A stretch of 64,000 nucleotides of DNA, from positions 40,387,587 through 40,451,586 of the forward strand of contig CAMGYJ010000007.1 in assembly GCA_946122785.1 (NCBI GenBank), given 5' to 3'. Both the position numbers and the translations under genes were made by a program. Position 1 is the first letter of the stretch. Each line of letters opens with the position of its first letter. Of the stretch, positions 55,203-64,000 are shown piece after piece. The stretch is from Linum tenue. Lineage: Eukaryota > Streptophyta > Magnoliopsida > Malpighiales > Linaceae. The notes under the pieces are model-generated. The model was not told the origin of the DNA. It worked only from the letters and a program-made list of their open reading frames with translations, and made no database searches.

Positions 55203-58200
55203 CAGTGTTCAAGAAGACGCGCCTAGGCGCGATTAGGCGCTGGGCATGGAGGAAACGTGGAGTATTGGGCTGGGCGACTTACCTGGACGCAGAAAACGCG
55301 GAATCGCGCAGTAAAACGCCTAGGCGGCGATTAGTCGCTGGGAATCACGTTTCCCATATGTCGGCGACGCCTAGGGTTGGAAATAAAGGGGAAGCTGTTC
55401 TCCTTTAACCAAAACCCTTCATTTGACATTTTCAGCAAAAAAGAGAGCAGCCGCCGCAACGAGCAACCAGCGCCCTCCTCAACGCGATAGACCAGCCGCG
55501 CCGCCAGACTCGCCGCCATCCTCGCCGTCGACCATCACCGTTCTCGCTTCGTCCTCGCCGGCTCGCCGCCATACTCTCCATCGACCAGCGCTGTTCTAGC
55601 TTTCGCCCTCGCCGATCGTTCACGCCTTCGTCCTCGTCGGTCATCCTCGCCTTCTCTCGCCGGTCGCCATCATCAATAAACCACAGCGGGTCGGCGGCCA
55701 GGTGAGACGGTGAGAAATGTCGAATGATTTGGGATTTATTCTTCTGTCATATGTGGTGGCAGAGTTGCTTTGTTTAATTTTTCTTTGCTTTTGTTCTCCA
55801 CTACGCGTGTACCAAACTTGTTTGGATGTTTTGAGAATTGAGAATGAATTGATATATATGTGGTGGGCAGAATGGTGTGGGAATATATTGATATATATAT
55901 ATGGAGGCAGAATGGTTTGACTCCCAATTTTGTTTGTTTGTGCGATTGTGATTTGCAGGGTCTCCTACTGATTTGATAAATGGAGGCAGAGGGTGCTAAC
56001 ACTGCTTCAACGATTGATAATGCTAATTCATTGAAGAGGAAGTCTGATGATATTGGTTGGGAATATGGACATTTGGTCGATCCGAACAACAAGGATAGAG
56101 TCATGTGTAACTTTTGCAAGAATATAAACTCGGGGGGAATTAACCGTTTCAAGAAACACATTGCTCAAGTTGGCGGCGGAGTTTCAAAGTGTAGGAGTTG
56201 CCCCAATGAAGCTAAACTAGCATGCTTGAAATGGTTGGAGGGAACAGAAAAGAAAAAGAAGGACAAGGTTGTTCGTGAGCTAGGTTTGAGAGATGATGTT
56301 CAAGTCTCCTCCGGTGGACAACAAGAAGACCTTACTTGTGCAGGTAGCTCTGAACCTCACAAGTTAGGTCCTATAGACAAGTGGACACGTGCCATTGATC
56401 CTAGCTTGTCTTCAAGTGCATCATTTCAGCAACAAAAGATAAATCAAGCACTTTTTAATGAGAGGACACTTCAAGTCCAGCAATATATTGCAAAATGGGT
56501 GTACACACATGGTTAGTGCATAGCTATATCCTTTAATTCTTTCTTAGATGCACAAGTTAATTTTTCTAATTTAGCCCTAATTTTATTTTGTAGCTATTGC
56601 ATTCAATTCCATTGACAATGATGAATTCAAGCAAATGGTTGAGGCCATTGGTCAATTTGGTCCTGGATTAAAGCCTCCAACACAGTACGAGCTTTGAGAG
56701 CCTTTGTTGAAAGCTGAGTATGCAAGGACTAAGAGCTTGTTAAGTGATCGAGAGGCGGAGAAGGAAAAGAATGGCTGCTCTATAATGGCTGATGCTTGGA
56801 CGGACATGAAGAGGAGAAGCATCATGAACATAGTTACACACTGTGCTGAGGGAACTAGTTTTATAAAGTCTAAGGACACATCAGCGATTTCTCACACAGG
56901 TGAAGTCATCTTTGAGCTAGTTGACAATGCAATCGAGGAAGTTGGAGCTGAACATGTGGTGCAAGTGGTGACAGACAATGCTTCCAACAATATGGCAGCA
57001 AAGGCCCTCTTGTTGGAGAAGAGGCCAAACATATTTTGGAGTTCTTGTGCAACTCACACCATCAATTTGATGCTCCAAGGAATCGGCAACATACCAAGGT
57101 TCAAGAAGATTGTAGATCAAGTTAAGGCTTTCACCATCTTCGTATATGGCCACCACCGCACCTTGGAATGCATGAGATCCTTCACCAAGAAGAGAGAGAT
57201 CATCCGACCAGGTGTGACTCGATTTGCTTCTCAATTTCTTACTTTGCAAAGCTTATTGGATAAGAAAGATTCTTTGAGGAAGATGGTGGTGGATGCGAAG
57301 TGGGAAAACATTAAGGAGACGAGTTCAAAGAAAGGCAAGGAGGCTTATGACACGATTCTTAGTGTTAGATTTTGGAATGGTGTGGAACAATGCTTGAAAG
57401 TCTTTGAGCCATTGGTGAAATTGCTTCGATTAGTGGATGGGGATGTGAAACCTTCTATGGGTTTCGTGTATGGTGAACTTTTGAAGGCAAAGAGAGAGAT
57501 AAAGGAGGCGTTTAAGAATGAAGAACTTCGTTACAAAGAAGTCATTGCTATTGTGGAGAAGAAGATGAGAGGCCGACTTGATGCTCCATTGCATCTAACG
57601 GCATATCTTCTTAATCCTCACTACAGTTATGCCGACTCGTCAATATTTGACAATGCCGACATTACAACAGCATTGCTCACTTGTGTTGAGCAGTTCTACC
57701 ATGGTTGTGATGAGGATATACATGATGAAGTGGTGAACATTGAGTTCACAAAATTTCAAAGGAAACAAGGACTCTTTGGAAAGAAGATGGCAAAGAATTG
57801 TGTAAACTTTGACTACAATCCTGGTTAGTACTTCTTTCTTCATTTCCTTGTAACTTATGATTTAACTTCATTAACTAAATTAGAATTAATTAATTCCTTA
57901 GTGGCTTGGTGGAGAATGTATGGAGGTGAGACACCGCATTTGCAAAAGATGGCTATAAGGTTTCTGTCATTGACCTCAAGTTCTTCTGCTTGTGAGAGAA
58001 ACTGGAGTACTTTTGAGTCGGTTAGTAGTTTTCGTATCCATATGCTATATAGTCAAAGGAGATATTAGATGCAAACTTATATAATCAATTGTCCTTGCAG
58101 ATTCATACTAAGAGAAGGAATAGGCTTACTACAAATCGCATGAATCAACTAGTGTACATCCAGTTCAACTCTAGATTGATATCCAAGCAAAGGAAGATAA

Positions 58201-58842
58201 AGGAGAGGAAGAATATTGATGTTCTCATAAGTTCTGATTCAATTGAAGCACAAGGCTTTCTATTTGAGGGAGGAGATAGACACACTTTGCATGTGTTTGG
58301 TGATGAAGATGATGAAGGTTTCGATGGCATTCCATGGAATGTTATTGATGAGGCAAGGGGAGCTACTGAGAATCTTGAACCTCGTAGGAGTGCCAGATTA
58401 GTGAGAGACCTTGCTGATGAGGAGTTTGATTCTGAAGAAGAAGATGAAGAATATGATGATGAGGAAAGTGAAGCCATTCATTTCGAAGAGGATGAGGAGG
58501 ATGTTGTGGCTAACAGGAACAATATGGATGAAGATGACGAGTGATCAACTTGGAGTTTATTAGCTTGTCATCGCCTTTATGGCTTATCTTTACATTTGTC
58601 ATGTTTTATTATGTTTGTTTCCTTCTATGGGAGAACTTGAATGATTGTTATCTTGGATATTGTCAGTTGCAGAACTGCAAATCAGTGAACTTATGACTGT
58701 TATGTTTGATCTTGCATGCTAAACTTTAATATCTATCACATTTTTTTTTTACGTTTAATCTCGCCTAGGCAGCGACTAATCGGCCTGGGCGCTGGGCGGC
58801 GCCTCCTCGCCTAGATGGCGCCCAGCGTCTTCTTGAACATTG
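55203..58842 (+). mobile_element. Full-length hAT element, 3.64 kb
   Basis: The terminal repeats CAGTGTTCAAGAAGACGC and CAATGTTCAAGAAGACGC (inverted) differ at one base. Exact 8-bp duplications AACACTCC lie at 55195-55202 and 58843-58850. Subterminal GCGCCTAGGCG-type motifs flank both ends. The element contains a spliced transposase gene with a single premature stop. Ends, duplication and gene are all preserved, so insertion is probably recent. Confidence 0.95.
55980..58544 (+). pseudogene. hAT transposase (BED finger), one premature TGA
   Basis: Four exons: 55980-56511, 56594-57823, 57902-58020 and 58101-58544. The three donors are all GTTAGT and all phases match, giving 774 codons. A 5' UTR intron is likely (GTGAGACGG near 55703 to TTTGCAG at 55957). 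The BED-type zinc finger spans about residues 27-74 (CNFCKNINSGGINRFKKHI...). The DUF659-like catalytic region follows (GCSIMADAWTDMKRRSIMN, VVTDNASNNMAAK, WSSCATHTINLML). The C-terminal dimerisation domain is VAWWRMYGGETPHLQKMAIR then SACERNWSTFE. The tail is very acidic (EEEDEEYDDEESE). The only lesion seen is TGA at 56695 in QYEL-stop-EPLLK, readily explained by CGA to TGA. A restart or suppression is not implied. The copy is presumably inactive as it stands. Confidence 0.9.
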
Positions 58843-58850
58843 AACACTCC

Positions 58851-59764
58851 CAACAAAAATATAACAATCAAACTCATAGTTACCTATTAACATAAATACA
58901 TGCAACTTACATTATTATCTTACAATAATTATAAGTAACCCCTTAACAAAAAAATATACCAATGGTATGGGGTAATAAATTGGGCATGCACGTATGAATT
59001 GTTGTCTTAGTCTCTTATTAGTTATCATATGCTAAAAAATCATTTCCTTTTAGGTTTTCATCCAACTTGATGTATGATCTTTATCTAAATTAGGAGTTCA
59101 TATATTATTGTTCACGCTTTAAAAAAACAAAAATAGTATAAGAACAATTACGAGTTTATTTTCTTATGGATCTAAAAGGAATAAAATTTTGAATTTTGAA
59201 TGGTTAGGCAAGTTATTAGGTATTCATACATGACTAATTTTCTAATTGATTAGCAGACCAATCCGTTAAATAAAAAAATATTTGTTAATCAGTTAAATAA
59301 AAAAAATTAACCAACTCAAACAAAATATTCAAATTTAAAATTTAAAATATTGAAATACTATTGATTAATATAGTTATCACGTTAACCAATTCATTTCAAC
59401 ACCCGAAGTTCCAACACGGATGCATTATGGGAGGTGTATTGGATCATCAGGGCCTTAATTTGGCTATGTTTGGAAAAATTTAATGGGCCTAAGGACAGCG
59501 TAGCTAGGCCTACTTAAAGAACCTATTTTGAGCCCTAACTGCTACTCCTCTATCCACCCGGTACTCATTCCATCAGTGGTCGCCGGCCACCAAGCAGAAC
59601 ACATCGTCACCGTCATAGGTTCAACCATTCGGCGGCTCGGCTCCATTCTCGGCATCTTCGGTCTTCTCTTTAAATCCTTCCGGAGAGCGCATCGAACGCA
59701 CCTCTGATTTCTCAGAGTGTAACTTGAAGAGCTGAAGTGGAGTTTGAAAGTAGCAAACTCAAGC
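58851..59764. other. Intergenic and promoter side of the CGI121-like gene
   Basis: AT-rich up to about 59400, then more balanced composition toward the gene. No other gene is visible. Confidence 0.4.
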
Positions 59765-61340
59765 ATGAAGGTCTTCCAAATCGACGGAAACAACACTCTT
59801 TCCATCGCCCTCTTCGCCGAAGTCGCCAACTCCAAGTAACAATTCCTCTCTTTCATTTCCTCTATTTCTTTGTTTTTGGTTGCTGCGTATGGAAATTGCT
59901 TTTGGAAATGTTCTAGCTGGTTGAAGGCTTGAAGCACTAAATGAGTTACAGGATGTGCTGAAGTTTTGTAGTAACCAATGAGGATTTTGGAGCTTGCTAC
60001 TGTTCCTTGTGATTAAGGAGGAAAATTCACTTATTTGTTGGAATGAACAAAAAGAAGTTTCCTGTGGCGTGCTAGAACTGTGGAAGATTGCCTTGTAATT
60101 GGAATTAGAAAGGACAATTTTGATTGACCCTACCCAAGATATGGACTTCTCTCAGCTACCTGAGCAATAAGAGCAATGCCCCAATTGGTTTCCATATCTA
60201 GCAGTCTCGAGCACAGAAGAAAGTTGCAGTTTCATGTCCCTGGAAGAGAAACTTGATCTTCCTCCATTGCTCAGACTCTGCACCTTCTGCATTTTTTTTA
60301 TAATTGCCAAGTTTTATTTCACATGTACATATGTTCGGCAACTGCGAAGTTATGTATAACAGATAGTTACTAGAGTTTGTACGACCTTGCCCTTAAGCTC
60401 ACTGCATGACTCTTATGCTGCAGGGAGCTTCTTCATTCTATGCAAGCCGGGAATCTGGAGCTGGAAGTTGCCTTTATGAATGCATTACTTGTATGCTTCT
60501 TTTAGACAAACCTTCAACAGAGTTGCCCTTTAGATTTCTCGTCCAAATACTCTTTCTAAACCGTCTTTCTTCCTTTTTTGAACAAGCAGACTTTTCTGAT
60601 CGATTGCATTCCTTTATGGCAGATCCCAGATGTTTTCCCTGTTCTCGCTGCAGCACACAGGGCGCTTGTTTCGAAGTCTCGGGATTCATTGACAACACGG
60701 ACTCTTCATTCTGAGCTTGTCTACAATTATTCGGGATCCAAGCATGTAAATCCCCAAGCCCTAGTTACATAACTATGTGTTTTGTCTAAATTTCCCTAGT
60801 TCGAAGCTCCAATTAATCAGTGGATTTAATATGTGCTACATACTTGATTGTACCAGATTACAGAATCCTTGAAACGATGTGGTATCTCAGACAGCTGTAC
60901 GTACGTCCTGGCAGCTCGCTTCAATGCAACACCAGAAGATGTAAGCTTTCCTCTTTTCTAAGAACATTAATATAGTGAATCGCCTTTGAGATTCATAGGT
61001 TTCAAGCCACAAAGATCACAACCATACTCAAATGTTACTGCATCGCTCTTTAGATGAAAATGGTGGAGAAGCTTATCAACGGTAAAGAGGTCAAGTTAGA
61101 GGAGTTGGAGAGCAGAGCAAATCAAGCTCAAATATTGAAGGTTTGGTTTACAAACTTGGTGCTTTGGCTCTCAATGGGAACATATAGAACAATATTGTTG
61201 CTTTCAAGCTACTGGTAGTAACCATAGGATTGTCTGGTATTATGCTGTTTCAGCATTTCAAAATCTCTGGGATGGAGCTAGGGATTTCCTCGCTTGCTGA
61301 TGCCATTACATGCCGAATAGCGTCCCGGGATGCCTTGTGA
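59765..61340 (+). CDS. CGI121: KEOPS/EKC complex subunit CGI121 (TPRKB-like)
   Basis: Six exons: 59765-59835, 60424-60490, 60623-60745, 60857-60940, 61054-61140 and 61254-61340. They join in phase to 172 residues, the usual family length. The N-terminus is MKVFQIDGNNTLSIALFAEV. Then come AGNLELEVAFMNALL across the second junction, IPDVFPVLAAAHRALVSKSR, TRTLHSELVYNYSGSKHITE, CTYVLAARFNATPEDMKMV and the C-terminus GISSLADAITCRIASRDAL. CGI121/TPRKB binds the Bud32/PRPK kinase in the complex that makes the tRNA modification t6A. The short exons explain why no long single frame marks this gene. All splice sites are GT..AG. Confidence 0.92.
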
Positions 61341-62637
61341 GAGAAGATAAGACATGTTTGGAGTAGCTCCAGTTTTAAAGCTTGGCTCTATGGACTATAT
61401 GTAAATGGTGTACTTTGTGCTGGTTGTAAGCTTAACCAAAGAATGTGGTCATTATGTTTCGGGATGTAGAAATGTTGTGTTGTAAAATGCTTTCTATTTT
61501 TACCCGCGTCTTTTATGTGTCCGTTAGTGAGTATTATTATACCGCGCCATCCAAACACGGTGTTAACACGTGGGTGGGACAGCAGCAACCGTTTGCTTGA
61601 GTATGAAGCAAGAGGCGGGGGCGTCGTTTTGACGCTGCTTGAACCGGGAATAGCCGGTGACCATGCCGTGGGATAAGTGAAGCTCCCCTGAGATGTCTTT
61701 TTGCAGTTATGTACCTATTGCCGCTCCTTTTTCCTTTTTCTCTTCACTTTTTGGCCCCCGTTCTTTCTTACTTTATCTTTTTCATCAGTTGGCCATTTGT
61801 GCTTAAAATTCAAAGAATCAATCATGGTTTGAAGTTTGAACCCGAAATTAAGGGGTTCATTCGTTTGGAATTATTTTTTACTGGCCCCTCAGGCATATTT
61901 TTCTTTAGCTGTAAATAGGAAAAGATATTTAAGCTTCACAATGCCCTCATTGACAAACTGTCGTCTATGAGATAAATTTATTCTCGATTATGCAAGTGAA
62001 AATTAAAACATACGAACGAGATTCTAACTAGAGAAGAAGGGAATTCGAAAATGAATCCAAAGGTGACTATTTGTGGTACTCGAGTGATGAATTGTTGGTG
62101 TTATGAGACTGAAATGATACAAAGTAAAAATAAGAATTTCTTTTGTTATGAGACTGAAATGATCACGAACTCAAATTTACAACCTACAAGGATTTGATAG
62201 AGTGGCTAGTCATGGACTTCAAAACTATAAATGCTAAATTTCAACGCTCATGATGCACAAATCTGTCTCTCTTATCCCTCTTTTGTCGACGTAAAGGCGA
62301 CTCTAATGTTTTATTTATAATTTTGTATGATTTAGTTACTAGTAGGTGGTAACAAATATAAGGAAGCCTAGGGGCATATCTGCAATAATTAGAAAAACTA
62401 GCCACTAGCCTGGGAAACCGGCTACCAAGTACCAACAGTCTTCCACGTGAATTTCCGTGTATATATAACAGCCTAGTCCCCGTCCCCACCTTCCTCCCTC
62501 TTCCCTTTTCAGAACCACGCACTTCTTGAAATTTCAGGCAAACTTTTTCCATTTTGCGAAAACGATCGACACAGAAAATCTTAACGAGCTCGCAGAACAA
62601 TTCCCACTTTGTCTGCGTCTTCCGTACAATCTCCGCC
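61341..62637. other. Intergenic between CGI121-like and VID27-like genes
   Basis: No gene is seen. CTCCCCCTTC-type pyrimidine-rich sequence at 62490-62560 likely belongs to the promoter or 5' UTR of the VID27-like gene. Confidence 0.4.
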
Positions 62638-64000
62638 ATGGGAACTTCTCATAGCCGCGAAGGATCAGACCTCTCCGACTCCGACGACTACCACTCCGAA
62701 ACAGAGGATCGCGACGAAGAAGAAGAAGAAGAGTACGAGGAGGTTCACTACGACGCTGTCGAGCGCCAAGAGACGCCTCAAACGACTTCTTCCAACCGGA
62801 CAATCGACGACATCGACACCAAATTGAAATCGCTGAAGCTCAAATACGGCGATGCCTCTCAGGGCGGTGGCGACCGTCGCGTCAAGCTGTACCTCCACAT
62901 AGGTGGAAACAGTCCCAAGGCTAAGTGGATCGTCTCCGAGAAGTCGGCTTCGTACGCCTTCGTCAGGAGCTCCGAGATCGGCGGCGGAGGGGATTCCGAT
63001 GAGGACGAAGGAGGATCTTCCAGCGGTGGAGGTAATAATTCGTTGTGGATTCTCCGGGTCGGGGCGAAAGTTAGAGCTAGGGTTTCGACGGAGATGCAAT
63101 TGAAGATGTTTGCGGATCAGAGGAGGGTCGATTTCGTCGATAGTGGTGTCTGGGCGTTGCGATTCTCCACTGATGAAGAGTTCAGGAAATTCGTTAACGA
63201 GTACAACGATTGCTTGTTCGAGAATGTGTACGGGCTTAAAGCCACCGAGGAGAGTAAGGTGAAGGTCTATGGGAAGGACTTCATCGGCTGGGCGAAACCG
63301 GAAACTGCCGACGATTCGATGTGGGAGGACGCGGAAGGCGGCGATGCTGCCGGAGAAGAGAAGTTCTCGCCGTTGCGTGCGAATCAAGATTTGATGGAGG
63401 AATTCGAGGAGGCAGCTAATGGTGGCGTCCATAGCTTGACTCTGGGTGCCCTGGACAACAGTTTCCTTGTCAGCGATCTGGGTGTTCAGGTTTACAGGAA
63501 CAATCAAAAGGGCATCCATGGCAAGGGCATTTGTGTGAGCTTTGATCACAGAAACAGTGGATCTAGTTTGACGAAATCTAATCCGAAGAAGGGGATGCTC
63601 ATGAGAGCTGAAACGAATATGATGCTTATGAGTCCCATGAAGGAAGGCAAACCCCATTCCACAGGGATCAGACAGCTTGATATAGAAACAGGGAAGATTG
63701 TGACAGAGTGGAAGTTTGAGAAAGATGGGACAGAGATTACAATGAGGGATATCACAAATGATAACAAAGCGTCTCAGTTGGATCCCTCAGAGAGTACATT
63801 CTTGGGGTTGGATGATAACAGGTTGTGTCAATGGGATATGAGGGATAAGAGTGGGATTGTGCAGGATATCGCTAAAGCCAGCGATTCGCCTGTTCTGCAA
63901 TGGAGTGAAGGGCATCAGTTCTCGAGAGGTACTAATTTCCAATGCTTTGCGAGTACTGGTGATGGATCCATTGTTGTTGGGTCACTGGATGGGAAGATTA
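62638..64000 (+). CDS. VID27-like protein, 5' part (runs off the window)
   Basis: The frame is open from ATG 62638 to the window end, about 454 codons, with no intron. The N-terminus ([20 protein letters not shown]) is acidic, with a myristoylation-like MG start. The conserved plant VID27 block is [20 protein letters not shown] and [20 protein letters not shown]. Then comes the PH-like middle ([20 protein letters not shown]) and the start of the WD40-like VID27 domain ([20 protein letters not shown], then [20 protein letters not shown]). Related plant proteins are annotated as vacuolar import/degradation VID27-related (Arabidopsis At4g33400). The name comes from a yeast gene tied to degradation of gluconeogenic enzymes, and the plant function is not settled. 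A long open frame on the opposite strand is a composition shadow. Confidence 0.9.
   Translation, partial: MGTSHSREGSDLSDSDDYHSETEDRDEEEEEEYEEVHYDAVERQETPQTTSSNRTIDDIDTKLKSLKLKYGDASQGGGDRRVKLYLHIGGNSPKAKWIVSEKSASYAFVRSSEIGGGGDSDEDEGGSSSGGGNNSLWILRVGAKVRARVSTEMQLKMFADQRRVDFVDSGVWALRFSTDEEFRKFVNEYNDCLFENVYGLKATEESKVKVYGKDFIGWAKPETADDSMWEDAEGGDAAGEEKFSPLRANQDLMEEFEEAANGGVHSLTLGALDNSFLVSDLGVQVYRNNQKGIHGKGICVSFDHRNSGSSLTKSNPKKGMLMRAETNMMLMSPMKEGKPHSTGIRQLDIETGKIVTEWKFEKDGTEITMRDITNDNKASQLDPSESTFLGLDDNRLCQWDMRDKSGIVQDIAKASDSPVLQWSEGHQFSRGTNFQCFASTGDGSIVVGSLDGKI

Noticed and set aside
55432..55644. GC-rich minus-strand frame near the hAT 5' end
   Set aside because: It lies in the transposase 5' UTR and shows only Arg/Gly-rich composition.
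62665..63657. 330-codon open frame on the minus strand
   Set aside because: It is antisense to the VID27-like gene, whose plus-strand frame has strong family motifs. The antisense frame shows no domain and reflects codon composition.

Overview
This is nuclear DNA from a flowering plant, most likely a eudicot. The evidence is spliced genes with GT..AG introns, a DYW-type PPR editing factor, a malectin-like/LRR protein, a plant-type calmodulin-like protein, and a dense set of plant transposons (Copia, Tat-type Gypsy, MULE, CACTA, hAT, LINE, MITEs). I cannot name the species. No bacterial or organellar operon structure is present.

Layout. 1-2.2 kb: repeats, then the 3' exon of an organic cation/carnitine transporter. 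2.5-7.7 kb: a hAT deletion derivative split by a decayed Copia element, which is itself interrupted by an AT-rich repeat. 8.1-12.2 kb: a non-autonomous CACTA element carrying exon-like pieces of host genes. 13.3-21.1 kb: a complete 7.8-kb Mutator-like element (9-bp target duplication) with a mutated mudrA-type transposase and a convergent, fully open six-exon plant-mobile-domain gene. Its ends carry arrays of short palindromes. 22.6-32.8 kb: a young Tat-type Gypsy element (LTRs about 1% diverged, 5-bp target duplication) inserted into one unit of a tandem ~0.5-kb repeat. It has a broken gag-pol and a spliced antisense gene. 35-40.3 kb: a host gene island with tRNA-Asp, a DYW2-like PPR gene, a CML30-like EF-hand gene and a DnaJ-type cysteine-rich plastid protein gene. 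41-49 kb: LINE and hAT relics, several MITEs and a miniature LTR element. 50.6-53.1 kb: an intact nine-exon malectin-like/LRR gene without a kinase. 53.7 kb: a perfect 74-bp inverted repeat. 54.2-58.8 kb: a LINE fragment beside a nearly intact 3.6-kb hAT element (one premature TGA). 59.8-64 kb: a CGI121/TPRKB KEOPS-subunit gene and the 5' part of a VID27-like gene that runs off the window.

Roughly two thirds of the window is transposon-derived. For seven elements I could match the target-site duplication, so their ends are defined to the base. For two of these (the Copia and the Gypsy) a second copy of the target repeat in the window supplies the empty site. The most interesting items are the split fate of the two MULE genes, the palindrome arrays at its ends, the multi-exon antisense gene and adjacent GCGCCC-rich tract of the Gypsy element, the gene-carrying CACTA, and the perfect hairpin. 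Spliced models were built by eye from open frames, splice motifs and phase matching. No transcript or database evidence was available.
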